A stretch of 64,000 nucleotides of DNA, from assembly GCF_040219615.1 (NCBI RefSeq), contig NZ_JAVJSE010000029.1:248001-312000 (forward strand), in the 5' to 3' direction. Shown in pieces: positions 1-8,711 of this stretch (the first letter of the stretch is position 1; the number at the start of each line of letters is the position of its first letter). The translations under genes were made by a program, and so were the position numbers. This stretch comes from Thalassobaculum_A sp040219615 (GTDB lineage Bacteria; Pseudomonadota; Alphaproteobacteria; Thalassobaculales; Thalassobaculaceae). The notes beneath the pieces were generated by a model. That model was not told the origin of the DNA. It saw only the letters and a list, made by a program, of their open reading frames with translations, and did no database searches.

Positions 1-101
1 TTTCCGATAACTGGCGCCGGACGCCCCTTGAATCAACCGCCGGCCGGCCGTGCCGTGAATTTTGCGCCGCAAACAACCCGAAGGACGAAACAAGCTTAAA
101 T

Positions 102-118
102 CCGCCTGGCGGTATAAT
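102..118 (+). promoter_or_regulatory. Candidate promoter -10 with abutting palindrome, upstream of bkd operon
   Basis: CCGCC-T-GGCGG (102-112) directly abuts a perfect TATAAT (113-118), about 180 bases before the first bkd gene. No good -35 is visible at 16-18 bases. The palindrome could be an operator over the promoter. The rest of positions 1-298 shows no convincing gene; a second weak -10 (TATACT, 225-230) lies nearer the start codon. Inference from motif only. Confidence 0.35.
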
Positions 119-298
119 TTGCAAAGATTACAAGCCCCCGATTCGCCCGCCAGCCCGGTGACGATTTCGGCTGTTCTGACGTTACGTAAAGCGCCGGGAC
201 CATCTCGACAGGCCTGAACGAGCATATACTTTAGAGGGTGTTGAGCGTGACCGGACCGCCGGGGCAGCCAGCGGCCGGCGAGGAGAGGAATCCCGCCC

Positions 299-1531
299 AT
301 GAGCGACGACCAGCCCCTCAGCCTGCAGGTCCCGGAGCCGGAAGTCCGCCCCGGCGGCAAGCCGGACTTCAGCGGCGTCACCATTCCCAGGGCCGGCACC
401 GTCCGTCGCCCGGAGGTCGACGCCGCGCCGGCCGACTTCCGCGACCTCGGCTACACCATTATCCGGGTTCTGAACCGCGACGGCGAGGCGGTCGGCCCCT
501 GGGCCGGCGCGCTCGACGACGAGCAGGCGCTGCAGGGCCTGCGCGACATGATGAAGGTCCGGGCCTTCGACGCCCGCATGCTGATGGCGCAGCGCCAGGG
601 CAAGACCTCGTTCTACATGCAGTGCCTGGGCGAGGAGGCGATCGCCTGCGCCTTCCAGCACGCGCTGTCGCCGGGCGACATGAACTTCCCGACCTACCGG
701 CAGCAGGGGCTGCTGGTCGCCGGCGGCTACCCGCTGGTCGACATGATGTGCCAGATCTACTCGAACGAGCGCGACCCGCTGCACGGCCGCCAGCTGCCGA
801 TCATGTACTCCTCCAAGGATCACGGCTTCTTCTCGATCTCCGGCAACCTCGGGACCCAGTACATCCAGGCGGTCGGCTGGGCGATGGCGTCGGCGATCAA
901 GGGCGACACCAGGATCGCCGCCGGCTGGATCGGCGACGGCTCGACCGCCGAGTCGGACTTCCACGCAGCCCTGGTGTTCGCCTCGACCTACAAGGCGCCG
1001 GTGGTGCTGAACATCGTCAACAACCAGTGGGCCATCTCGACCTTCCAGGGCATCGCCAAGGGCGGCTCCGGCACCTTCGCGGCGCGCGGCCACGGCTTCG
1101 GCATCCCGTCGCTCAGGGTCGACGGCAACGACTACCTGGCGGTCTTCGCGGTCGCCCGGTGGGCGATCGAGCGGGCCCGCCGCAACCTCGGCCCGACCCT
1201 GGTCGAGTACGTCACCTACCGGGTCGCGGCCCACTCCACTTCTGACGACCCGTCGGCCTACCGGCCGAAGGAGGAGTCCGACGCCTGGCCGCTGGGCGAC
1301 CCGATCGAGCGCCTGAAGAACCACCTGATCGCCAAGGGCGCATGGTCGGAGGACCGGCACAGGCAGTTCGCCGCCGAGGTCGAGGCCGAGGTGATGGCCG
1401 CCCAGAAGGAGGCCGAGAAGCACGGCACCCTGCATTCCGGCGGCAAGCCGTCGGTGCGCGACATGTTCGAGGGCGTCTACAAAGAGATGCCGCCGCATCT
1501 ACGCCGCCAGCGCCAGCAGGCGGGAGTCTGA
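299..1531 (+). CDS. bkdA1: Branched-chain 2-oxoacid dehydrogenase E1 component, alpha subunit
   Basis: This is the thiamine-diphosphate-dependent subunit that decarboxylates branched-chain 2-oxo acids from valine, leucine and isoleucine in the cytoplasmic BCKDH complex. The 410-residue length is normal for bacterial BCKDH E1 alpha. The ThDP motif starts at GDG (residues 212-214) and ends at an NN pair near residue 240. The HSTSDDPSAYR loop that contacts ThDP follows. The start is preceded by a GGAGAGGA ribosome-binding site. It is the first of four co-directional genes encoding the whole complex; E1 beta begins 3 bases after its stop. Assignment to BCKDH rather than pyruvate dehydrogenase rests on the DPSAYR loop and on the separate alpha/beta, E2 and E3 arrangement. 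Confidence 0.93.
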   Translation: MSDDQPLSLQVPEPEVRPGGKPDFSGVTIPRAGTVRRPEVDAAPADFRDLGYTIIRVLNRDGEAVGPWAGALDDEQALQGLRDMMKVRAFDARMLMAQRQGKTSFYMQCLGEEAIACAFQHALSPGDMNFPTYRQQGLLVAGGYPLVDMMCQIYSNERDPLHGRQLPIMYSSKDHGFFSISGNLGTQYIQAVGWAMASAIKGDTRIAAGWIGDGSTAESDFHAALVFASTYKAPVVLNIVNNQWAISTFQGIAKGGSGTFAARGHGFGIPSLRVDGNDYLAVFAVARWAIERARRNLGPTLVEYVTYRVAAHSTSDDPSAYRPKEESDAWPLGDPIERLKNHLIAKGAWSEDRHRQFAAEVEAEVMAAQKEAEKHGTLHSGGKPSVRDMFEGVYKEMPPHLRRQRQQAGV

Positions 1532-1533
1532 GC

Positions 1534-2547
1534 ATGCCGCGCATGACCATGATCGAGGCCATCCGCGACGCCATGCACGTCAAGATGGCCGCCGACCCCA
1601 ACGTCGTGGTGTTCGGCGAGGACGTCGGCTATTTCGGCGGCGTGTTCCGCTGCACCCAGGGCCTGCAGCAGAAGTTCGGGCGCGAGCGCTGCTTCGACAC
1701 CCCGATCAACGAGAGCGGCATCGTCGGCGCCGCCATCGGCATGGCCGCCTACGGCCTGCGGCCCTGCATCGAGGTGCAGTTCGCCGACTACGTCTACCCG
1801 GCCTACGACCAGATCGTCTCGGAGGCGGCGCGGCTGCGCTACCGCTCGAACGGCGACTTCACCGCACCGCTGACCATCCGCATGCCGACCGGCGGCGGCA
1901 TCTTCGGCGGCCAGACCCACAGCCAGAGCCCTGAGGCCCTTTTCACCCACGTCTCCGGGCTGAAGGTCGTGGTGCCCTCGAACCCGCACGACGCCAAGGG
2001 CCTGCTGATCGCGTCGATCGAGGACGACGACCCGGTGATCTTCCTGGAGCCCAAGCGGCTGTACAACGGCCCGTTCGACGGTCACCACGACCGGCCGGTC
2101 ACGCCCTGGTCCAAGCACCCGCTCGGCGAGGTTCCGGAGGGCCACCACACCGTCCCGCTCGGCAAGGCCGCGGTCCGGCGGCCCGGATCGGCGGTCACGG
2201 TGCTGGCCTACGGCACCATGGTGCACGTCGCCGAGGCGGCGGCCGAGGAGACCGGGATCGACGCCGAGATCATCGACCTGCGCACCCTGCTGCCGCTCGA
2301 CCTGGACGCCATCGTGGCGTCGGTGACCAAGACCGGGCGCTGCGTGGTGGTGCACGAGGCGACCCTGACCTCGGGCTTCGGGGCCGAGCTGTGCGCGCTG
2401 GTGCAGGAGCACTGCTTCTACGCCCTGGAGGTGCCGGTGGCGCGGGTGGCGGGCTGGGACACGCCCTACCCGCACGCCCAGGAATGGGACTACTTCCCCG
2501 GCCCGAAGCGGGTCGGCGAGGCATTGCTCCAGGCCGTGGAGAGCTGA
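1534..2547 (+). CDS. bkdA2: Branched-chain 2-oxoacid dehydrogenase E1 component, beta subunit
   Basis: This 337-residue protein pairs with E1 alpha to form the active decarboxylase. The N-terminal transketolase-pyrimidine domain has VVVFGEDVGYFGGVFR, with the catalytic Glu of the ThDP site, and NESGIVGAAIGMA. The C-terminal transketolase domain includes IDLRTLLPLDLDAI and the VVVHEA strand. I chose the ATG giving MPRMTMIEAIRDAM because it follows the E1 alpha stop by only 2 bases; a longer upstream reading overlaps E1 alpha and is composition noise. E2 starts 1 base after its stop, so translation is probably coupled along the operon. Confidence 0.93.
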   Translation: MPRMTMIEAIRDAMHVKMAADPNVVVFGEDVGYFGGVFRCTQGLQQKFGRERCFDTPINESGIVGAAIGMAAYGLRPCIEVQFADYVYPAYDQIVSEAARLRYRSNGDFTAPLTIRMPTGGGIFGGQTHSQSPEALFTHVSGLKVVVPSNPHDAKGLLIASIEDDDPVIFLEPKRLYNGPFDGHHDRPVTPWSKHPLGEVPEGHHTVPLGKAAVRRPGSAVTVLAYGTMVHVAEAAAEETGIDAEIIDLRTLLPLDLDAIVASVTKTGRCVVVHEATLTSGFGAELCALVQEHCFYALEVPVARVAGWDTPYPHAQEWDYFPGPKRVGEALLQAVES

Positions 2548-2548
2548 G

Positions 2549-3814
2549 ATGGGCGAATACGTCATCAAGCTGCCCGACGTCGGCGAGGGCGTGGCCGAGG
2601 CCGAACTGGTGGAGTGGAACGTCGCGGTCGGCGACGTGGTCCAGGAGGACACGATCCTGGCCAGCGTCATGACCGACAAGGCGGCGGTCGAGATCCCGTC
2701 GCCGGTCGAAGGGACGGTCAAGTGGCTCGGCGGTGAGATCGGCGACGTGGTCGCCGTCGGATCGCCCCTGGTCCGCCTGGAGGTCGCGGGCGAGGGCAAC
2801 GTCGCGCCCGGGGCGCCTGCCGAAGCGGCGTCGGATCCCGAGCCCGCACCGGTCGCGACCGCCGGCACGGAGACGGCGCCAACACCCCCTGCCCCTCCGA
2901 AGCGCGAAGCCCCCCGGCCGGCATCCACCGGCGCGCCGCGGCGCCAGGGCGACAGGCCGATCGCCTCGCCGGCGGTGCGGGGGCGGGCGCGCGAGGCCGG
3001 GGTCGACCTGCGCCAGGTCCGCGGCAGCGGGCCGGCCGGGCGGATCACCCACGAGGATCTCGATGCCTTCATCGAGGCCGGCCCGCAGCCGGCGGCCGGG
3101 CTCGGCCTGCGGCCCGACACCTCGGTCACCGACGTCAAGGTCATCGGCCTGCGCCGCCGGATCGCCGAGAAGATGGCGCTGTCGAAGAGCCGTATCGCGC
3201 ACATCACCTATGTCGACGAGGTCGACGTCACGGCGCTGGAGGAGCTGCGCGCCCAGCTGAACAAGAACAAGCAGGACGGCCAGCCGCGCCTGACCATCCT
3301 GCCGTTCCTGATGCGCGCCATGGTCAAGGCGATCGCCGAGCAGCCGGCGATCAACGCGCATTACGACGACGAGGCCGGGGTCATCCACCGGCATGGCGGC
3401 GTCCATATCGGCATCGCCGCCCAGACCCCGACCGGCCTGGTGGTCCCGGTGGTCAGGCACGCCGAGGCGCGCGACGTATGGGGCTGCGCGGCCGAGCTGA
3501 ACCGGTTGAGCGACGCCGCCAAGGCCGGCACCGCCGGTCGCGACGAGCTGACCGGATCGACCATCACCATCACCTCGCTCGGCGCCATGGGCGGGCTGGT
3601 GACCACGCCGGTGATCAACCACCCGGAGGTGGCGATCGTCGGGGTCAACAAGATCCAGGTCCGCCCGGTGTGGGACGGCAGCCAGTTCGTGCCGCGCCGG
3701 ATGATGAACCTGTCGTCCAGCTTCGATCACCGGGTGATCGACGGCTGGGACGCCGCGGTGTTCGTGCAGCGCATCAAGGCCCTGCTCGAGACCCCGGCGA
3801 TGATCTTCATGTGA
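2549..3814 (+). CDS. bkdB: Branched-chain 2-oxoacid dehydrogenase E2 (dihydrolipoamide acyltransferase)
   Basis: This is the core of the BCKDH complex; it moves the branched acyl group from E1 to CoA. One lipoyl domain occupies residues 1-80, with the lipoylated lysine K44 in SVMTDKAAVEI. A Pro/Ala-rich linker follows (about 85-135), then a peripheral-subunit-binding domain (about 137-175, ASPAVRGRAREAGVDL). The catalytic acyltransferase domain ends in SSSFDHRVIDG, whose His is catalytic. The 421-residue length with a single lipoyl domain is typical of bacterial BCKDH E2. A double-hairpin repeat separates it from the E3 gene. Confidence 0.93.
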   Translation: MGEYVIKLPDVGEGVAEAELVEWNVAVGDVVQEDTILASVMTDKAAVEIPSPVEGTVKWLGGEIGDVVAVGSPLVRLEVAGEGNVAPGAPAEAASDPEPAPVATAGTETAPTPPAPPKREAPRPASTGAPRRQGDRPIASPAVRGRAREAGVDLRQVRGSGPAGRITHEDLDAFIEAGPQPAAGLGLRPDTSVTDVKVIGLRRRIAEKMALSKSRIAHITYVDEVDVTALEELRAQLNKNKQDGQPRLTILPFLMRAMVKAIAEQPAINAHYDDEAGVIHRHGGVHIGIAAQTPTGLVVPVVRHAEARDVWGCAAELNRLSDAAKAGTAGRDELTGSTITITSLGAMGGLVTTPVINHPEVAIVGVNKIQVRPVWDGSQFVPRRMMNLSSSFDHRVIDGWDAAVFVQRIKALLETPAMIFM

Positions 3815-3840
3815 GGGGTCAATGCCTGACCTCGACAAAC

Positions 3841-3983
3841 GCCCGTCGCTCCGTGGGTCCCGGAGCCGGCCGCTGTCGCGGCCCCTCCGGGATGACGGAA
3901 TGAGGAATGTGATCTCCTTGCCCTTCGTCATTCCGGAGGGGGCGCACAAGCGCCCGGCTCCGGAACCCACCCGCCGCCTCGGA
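3841..3983 (+). repeat. Intergenic double-hairpin element, copy 1
   Basis: Between the E2 and E3 genes. The outer arms are 3853-3869 and 3954-3970 (GTGGGTCCCGGAGCCGG against its complement, one mismatch). The inner arms are 3882-3897 and 3926-3941 (CCCCTCCGGGATGACG, one mismatch). It begins GCCCGTCGCTCCGT and ends ACCCACCCGCCGC, as do four other copies in the window. It lies inside an operon, so a transcript would fold into nested hairpins that could attenuate or stabilise mRNA. A short open frame through it is an artefact. Confidence 0.85.
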
Positions 3984-4006
3984 CCCTTCGCAGTGAGGAC
4001 AAACCC

Positions 4007-5401
4007 ATGAAGGACATCACCTGCCAGGTACTGGTGGTCGGCGCCGGCCCGGGCGGCTATGTCGCGGCGATCCGGGCCGGCCAGCTCGGGCTCGATACCG
4101 TGGTGGTCGAGGCGAAACGGCCGGGCGGGACCTGCCTGAACGTCGGCTGCATCCCGTCGAAGGCGCTGATCCACGCCGCCGACGAGTACCTGAAGGTCCG
4201 CGAGATGGCGGCCGGCAGGCGGGTGCCCGGGATCCGGGTGGCCGAGCCCGAATTCGATCTCGCGGCCTGCCGGGAGTGGAAGGACGGCATCGTCAACCGT
4301 CTGACCAACGGGGTCGCGGCGCTGCTGAAGAAGGCCCGGGTGAAGACCGTCGAGGGCTGGGCGCGGTTCCGCGACGGCAAGACGGTCGAGGTCGAGACCG
4401 CGCTCGGCGTCCAGGTGATACGGGCCGAGCACGTGATCATCGCCACCGGCTCCCAGCCGGTCGAGCTGCCGTCGCTGCCGTTCGGCGGGCGGGTGATCTC
4501 GTCGACCGAGGCGCTGGCCCTGGAGACCGCGCCGGAACGCCTGGTGGTGGTCGGCGCCGGCTATATCGGCCTGGAGCTCGGCATCGCCTTCCGCAAGCTC
4601 GGCTCGGCGGTCACCGTGGTCGAGGCGACCGACCGCATCCTGCCGCTGTACGACGGCGAACTGACCCGGCCGGTGAAGGCCAACCTGGACGAGCTGGCCA
4701 TTACCCTGCACCTGAAGGCCAAGGCCCGCGGCATGGCCGGCGGGGAAGCCCTGCTGGTCGAGGCTGCGGACGGCAGCGAGCTGCGGCTGCCGGCCGACAA
4801 GGTGCTGGTCACCGTCGGCCGCCGGCCGCTGACCGGCGACTGGGGGCGCGAGGAGCTGGCGCTCGACATGAACGGCCCGTTCATCGCCGTCGACGACCGC
4901 TGCCGCACCTCGATGCGCGGGGTCTACGCCATCGGCGACGTCACCGGCGAGCCGATGCTGGCGCATCGCGCCATGGCCCAGGGCGAGATGGTCGCCGAGG
5001 TGATCGCCGGCGAGAAACGCGCCTGGGACAAGGTGGCGATCCCGGCGGTCTGCTTCACCGACCCGGAGATCGTGACCGCCGGCCTGTCGCCCGATCAGGC
5101 GCGTACCGCCGGCATCGAGATCCGCACCGCGCAGTTCCCGTTCCAGGCCAACGGCCGGGCCATGACCACCGAGGCCGAGGACGGCTTCGTGCGGATCGTC
5201 GCGCGCGCCGACAACCACCTGGTGCTCGGCCTGCAGGCGGTGGGGTCCGGGGTCTCGGAGCTGTCGGCGTCCTTCGCCCTGGCGCTGGAGATGGGCTGCC
5301 GGCTGGAGGACGTGGCCGCCACGATCCACGCCCACCCGACCCTGGGCGAGGCGATCCCCGAGGCCGCGATGCGGGCGCTCGGCCACGCCCTGCACATTTG
5401 A
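4007..5401 (+). CDS. lpdV: Dihydrolipoamide dehydrogenase, E3 of the BCKDH complex
   Basis: This FAD-dependent enzyme reoxidises the dihydrolipoyl group of E2 with NAD+. It is 464 residues long. The N-terminal GAGPGGYVAAIRAGQLG is the FAD Rossmann motif. The redox disulfide is C43-x4-C48 (GGTCLNVGCIPSK). The NAD motif GAGYIGLELG follows in mid-protein. The C-terminal dimer-interface HAHPTLGE gives the catalytic H443/E448 pair. A GAGGA ribosome-binding site precedes the ATG. It closes the bkd operon and ends 17 bases before a convergent gene. Confidence 0.94.
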   Translation: MKDITCQVLVVGAGPGGYVAAIRAGQLGLDTVVVEAKRPGGTCLNVGCIPSKALIHAADEYLKVREMAAGRRVPGIRVAEPEFDLAACREWKDGIVNRLTNGVAALLKKARVKTVEGWARFRDGKTVEVETALGVQVIRAEHVIIATGSQPVELPSLPFGGRVISSTEALALETAPERLVVVGAGYIGLELGIAFRKLGSAVTVVEATDRILPLYDGELTRPVKANLDELAITLHLKAKARGMAGGEALLVEAADGSELRLPADKVLVTVGRRPLTGDWGREELALDMNGPFIAVDDRCRTSMRGVYAIGDVTGEPMLAHRAMAQGEMVAEVIAGEKRAWDKVAIPAVCFTDPEIVTAGLSPDQARTAGIEIRTAQFPFQANGRAMTTEAEDGFVRIVARADNHLVLGLQAVGSGVSELSASFALALEMGCRLEDVAATIHAHPTLGEAIPEAAMRALGHALHI

Positions 5402-5418
5402 AGCGGGGCCCGACCTCC

Positions 5419-6822
5419 CTATACCTGCCGCTCGATCGGCAGCAGCGCCAGCAGGCGGACCAGCAGCAGCCACCAGCGCGAGGCCCCCGGCTCCCGCCGG
5501 GTCGGCTGGGGATCTTCACCGACCAGCCAGGCCAGCCGGCCGTCGTCCAGCACCGCCCGGTACGACCTGGCCGGCGACATGCCGTCCTCGATAAAGGCGG
5601 CGACCTGCGCCGCCAGTTCCTCGCTGTCGACCAGCAGGCCGATCTCGGTGTTCAGCACCGCCGAGCGCGGGTCCATGTTCAGCGACCCGACGAACACCCT
5701 GCGACGGTCGATCACCGCCGCCTTGGTGTGCAGGTTCAGGCCCCAGTCGACCGCCGAATCGGCGCGCAGCTCGTACAGCTCGACCCCGGCGCGCAGCAGC
5801 GGCCGCCGGTACTTGCGATAGGCCGCGTGCGCCACCGCGACCTCGCCGGACGCGGCCGAATTGGTCATCACCCGCACCCGCACCCCGCTCCGCGCCAGGT
5901 GGCTGAGGAGGCTGACGCCGTGGCGGGCCGGCACGAAATATGCTGATTCCAGCAGCAGCTCGCTGACCGGGCCCTGCTCGATCCGCGCCAGCAGGCTCTC
6001 CAGCAGCCGCGGCTCGCCGGTCTCCGGCTTGTCCGGCGCGTCGACCAGCACCGTCGCCCGCTCGGCGACGACCAGCCGGGCGAAGCGGTCGCGGACCAGG
6101 GATCGGTAGGACCGCCACTGCAGGCCGACATTGCCGGGATAAGGTCCGGCACCGGCCCGCAGGATGCGCCGCCGCAGCCCGCGCCGCACCGTGCTGCGAA
6201 CGTCGGCCAGCCGCCAGCGGCCGCGGTCGATGGCCCCGACCGGCCGGCTCCAGGAGCTGTCCCAGAACGCGTCGAAGGACTGCGCCACCTGCTCCACCAC
6301 CGGTCCGGCCGCGAACAGGTCGAGGTCGCGGAAGTTGCGGCGCGGGTCGAACTCGAAGTAGCGGTCGCCGACGTTGCGGCCACCGACCACCGCTGCCACC
6401 CGGTCGGCGACGAACGCCTTGTTGTGCATGCGCCGGGTTACCCGCCGGGACTGGAACAGCAGCGCGAACACCAAGCCGAAACGGTGCGGGAACGGGTTGT
6501 ACAGCCGGATCTCGACATTCGGATAGGCGTCGAGCCGGGCCAGTTCCGGATCGCTGCTCGGCGCGCCGATGTCGTCCAGCAACAGGCGCACGCGGACGCC
6601 GCGATCGGCGGCGTCGAGCAAGGCGGTCAGCAGCCGGCGGCCGCTGCCGTCGTCCTCCCAGAGATAGTACTGCACGTCGAGGGTCCGCTCGGCCGCGACG
6701 GTCAGCCCGTGCAGGGTCAGGAACGCTGCGGGCCCGGTCGACAGCAGCGTGAAGCCGGAGCCGCCGCCGTCCGGCAGGTGCCGGCGGCACAGGCGCTGCA
6801 GGCGGATCTCCCGACCGGTCAT
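5419..6822 (-). CDS. Phospholipase D-family protein (cardiolipin synthase-like)
   Basis: This 467-residue protein has two complete HKD motifs, H133/K135/D140 (MHNKAFVADR) and H365/K367/D372 (LHTKAAVIDR), so it should be an active PLD-superfamily phosphodiesterase or transphosphatidylase. No N-terminal membrane segments like those of classic Cls are seen; it resembles ClsB/ClsC-type proteins. The ATG giving MTGREIRLQRLCRR overlaps the stop of the upstream endonuclease/exonuclease-family gene as ATGA, which decides the start. The pair is probably one transcript acting on phospholipids, but the substrate is not proven. Confidence 0.85.
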   Translation of the reverse strand: MTGREIRLQRLCRRHLPDGGGSGFTLLSTGPAAFLTLHGLTVAAERTLDVQYYLWEDDGSGRRLLTALLDAADRGVRVRLLLDDIGAPSSDPELARLDAYPNVEIRLYNPFPHRFGLVFALLFQSRRVTRRMHNKAFVADRVAAVVGGRNVGDRYFEFDPRRNFRDLDLFAAGPVVEQVAQSFDAFWDSSWSRPVGAIDRGRWRLADVRSTVRRGLRRRILRAGAGPYPGNVGLQWRSYRSLVRDRFARLVVAERATVLVDAPDKPETGEPRLLESLLARIEQGPVSELLLESAYFVPARHGVSLLSHLARSGVRVRVMTNSAASGEVAVAHAAYRKYRRPLLRAGVELYELRADSAVDWGLNLHTKAAVIDRRRVFVGSLNMDPRSAVLNTEIGLLVDSEELAAQVAAFIEDGMSPARSYRAVLDDGRLAWLVGEDPQPTRREPGASRWWLLLVRLLALLPIERQV

Positions 6823-7589
6823 ATCAATGGCGACTGTGCGACATGGTGGCGCTCGGCGGCGGCCGTCGGTCCGGCCGGGACGATGTCGGCCCAGACCGGC
6901 AGGTGGTCGGAGGCCACCCGCGACTTCGGCGACAGGTGCACGCCGGCCGCCTCGACCCTGAGGTCCAGGCTGGTGATGATCCGGTCGAGTGCCGCCATCG
7001 GCCGCCGCGAATGGAAGCTCGGGCCCGGTGCCGCGACGTGGTGGTGGCGGGCGAACAGCTTCAGGCAGCCACCGTCCATCACCCACTCGTTCAGGTCGCC
7101 CATCATCACCGTCGGAAGCGGGTCCTCCAGCGCCTCGAGGCACATCAGCACGGCGCGCGCCTGGCGCTTGCGCCAAAGGCCGAGCAGCCCGAGATGCATG
7201 CCGATCACCCGCACCGCCGTCCCGCCGACCCGCAGGTCGGCGAGCACGGCGCCGCGCGGCTCCAGGGCCGGCAGTTCGATGCGCTGGGTCGACATCACCT
7301 CGGTGTCGCGGCGCACCAGCAGCATGTTGCCGTGCCAGCCCAGGCTTTCCGGCCGGATGCCGAAGCGGACCGGCATGTACCCGGTCTCCTCGGCGATGAC
7401 TTCCGGCGGCAGGGCGGTGCTGCGGTCGCCGAACCGCCGGTCGACCTCCTGCACCGCCACCACGTCGGCGTCGAGCTCGCGCAGCACCGCCAGCACGCGC
7501 TCGGGCCGCCGCCGGCGGTCGGTGCCGATGCTCTTGCGGATGTTGTAGGTGGCGACACGCAGCTTGGGGCTCCTGGTCGAGGCGGACAT
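6819..7589 (-). CDS. Endonuclease/exonuclease/phosphatase-family protein
   Basis: This 256-residue metal-dependent phosphodiesterase fold begins with the family hallmark KLRVATYNIRKSIG and VVAVQEVDRRFGDRS, whose Glu binds the metal. MGDLNEW and SDHLPVWADI near the end supply the Asp/Asn and the catalytic SDH motif. I chose the ATG giving MSASTRSPKLRV; the longer upstream reading runs into the divergent promoter region. Its stop overlaps the next gene (ATGA), so it is co-translated with the phospholipase D. Whether the substrate is lipid, nucleotide or DNA is unknown. Confidence 0.85.
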   Translation of the reverse strand: MSASTRSPKLRVATYNIRKSIGTDRRRRPERVLAVLRELDADVVAVQEVDRRFGDRSTALPPEVIAEETGYMPVRFGIRPESLGWHGNMLLVRRDTEVMSTQRIELPALEPRGAVLADLRVGGTAVRVIGMHLGLLGLWRKRQARAVLMCLEALEDPLPTVMMGDLNEWVMDGGCLKLFARHHHVAAPGPSFHSRRPMAALDRIITSLDLRVEAAGVHLSPKSRVASDHLPVWADIVPAGPTAAAERHHVAQSPLI

Positions 7590-7676
7590 TCCGGCAAACC
7601 CTGCCCGACCATATTGGTTCGCCCCGGGGCGCGCCATCTTCCGGGTCGGCGGCGTGCGCGTCCGTCGGTCACTCGA

Positions 7677-7705
7677 TTGTCCGGTCCAATTCCCGATGCT
7701 AGCCT
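7677..7705 (+). promoter_or_regulatory. Candidate promoter of the GntR regulator (possibly leaderless)
   Basis: TTGTCC (7677-7682), a 17-base spacer and TAGCCT (7700-7705). The regulator's ATG is at 7712, about where transcription would start, and no ribosome-binding site is visible before it. The -35 is fair and the -10 weak. Confidence 0.35.
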
Positions 7706-7711
7706 GCCGCC

Positions 7712-8485
7712 ATGCCCTCGGCCCCCACCCGTCCCGATCCGCCGTTCGCCGACCATCCGCTGCCGCTCTACCAGCGGCTGGCCCGGACCCTGCGCGATGA
7801 CATCGCCGCCGGCACCCATCCGGTCGGCACGACACTGCCGACCGAGATCGAGCTGTGCGAGTCGCACGGTGTCAGCCGCCACACCGTCCGCGAGGCCCTG
7901 CGGCTGCTGGTCGACCAGGGCCTGATCGAACGCCGCCAGGGCGCCGGCAGCCGGGTGATCGCGGCAGCACCCCCGGTCGCCTATGTCCACACCATCCGCT
8001 CCCTGACCGAGTTGTTCAGCTACACCCAGGACACCCGGTTCGAGGTCGCGAGCGTCGAGCTGGCGCCGCTCGGCGAGGCCGACGCGGCGGCCATCCGCTG
8101 GCCTGCCGAGACCCGCTGGCTGCGGATCTCCGGGGTACGCTGGACCGCCGACCGCCGCGAGATGGTCTGCCACGTCACGGTGTTCGCCCATGCCCGGTTC
8201 GCCGGCCTGCTGTCCGACGTCGGCCGCCAGGACGGTCCGATCCACGCCCTGATCGAGGCCCGTTCGGGCGAGCGCGTCGAGGAGGCGGTGCAGGAGGTCT
8301 CGGCCGCCCCGATGCCGCCGGCCGCCGCCAAGGCGCTGGGCACCCGCGTCGGCGCCCCCGCCCTGCGGATCGTCCGGCGCTACCTGGACGCCAGCGGCGG
8401 GCCGATGATGGTCGCGGTGAACTGGCACCCGGGCGACCGCTTCGCCTACACCATCCACCTGCGGCGCGACGACGAGTCGGCATAG
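7712..8485 (+). CDS. GntR-family regulator with UTRA ligand-binding domain
   Basis: This 257-residue protein has an N-terminal GntR winged helix (about residues 15-85: PLYQRLARTLRDDIAAG, then SRHTVREALRLLVDQGLIER). A C-terminal UTRA domain (about 95-250) binds a small effector. This HutC-type architecture is usually a repressor relieved by a pathway metabolite. It lies divergent from the PLD pair and just upstream of the acyl-CoA dehydrogenase operon, which it most likely controls; a double-hairpin element separates them. The start is the first in-frame ATG after the promoter and has no obvious ribosome-binding site. Confidence 0.88.
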   Translation: MPSAPTRPDPPFADHPLPLYQRLARTLRDDIAAGTHPVGTTLPTEIELCESHGVSRHTVREALRLLVDQGLIERRQGAGSRVIAAAPPVAYVHTIRSLTELFSYTQDTRFEVASVELAPLGEADAAAIRWPAETRWLRISGVRWTADRREMVCHVTVFAHARFAGLLSDVGRQDGPIHALIEARSGERVEEAVQEVSAAPMPPAAAKALGTRVGAPALRIVRRYLDASGGPMMVAVNWHPGDRFAYTIHLRRDDESA

Positions 8486-8506
8486 GCGGCGGCGCGCGGC
8501 CGTGAC

Positions 8507-8640
8507 GCCCGTCGCTCCGTGGGTCCCGGCTCCGTTCCGCCTCCGGCGACCCGGTCCGGAATGACGGGGGATATGATGTCGTCATTCCGGACGGGCGCGC
8601 CGCCCCGGCGCGGCCGAGCCGGAACCCACCCGCCGCTCCG
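8507..8640 (+). repeat. Intergenic double-hairpin element, copy 2
   Basis: Begins GCCCGTCGCTCCGTGGGTCC and ends ACCCACCCGCCGCTCCG. The inner arms are GGTCCGGAATGAC (8553-8565) and GTCATTCCGGAC (8581-8592); the outer arms are GTGGGTCCCGGCTC and GAGCCGGAACCCAC. Same orientation as the other copies. It sits between the GntR regulator and the acyl-CoA dehydrogenase. Confidence 0.85.
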
Positions 8641-8711
8641 ATCCGGTCCACGGTTGACTCCGCTCAGAACTCGCGGAAGATTTGTCCGAACAAATTCCGA
8701 GAGGACACCCC

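Noticed and set aside
107..123. Sigma-54-type promoter before bkd (TGGCGG ... TTTGCA)
   Set aside because: The GG-to-GC spacing is one base too long for the strict sigma-54 geometry, and a perfect TATAAT overlaps it.
3822..4010. Short open frame between E2 and E3
   Set aside because: It reads through the double-hairpin repeat; similar peptides arise from every copy, so it is a repeat artefact.
2270..5473. Leftward open frame of over 1000 codons opposite the E2 and E3 genes
   Set aside because: Antisense shadow with no domain; E2 and E3 motifs are unambiguous on the plus strand.
6823..7176. N-terminal extension of the phospholipase D-family protein
   Set aside because: The extension is the other-frame reading of the upstream endonuclease/exonuclease gene; the ATGA overlap marks the real start.
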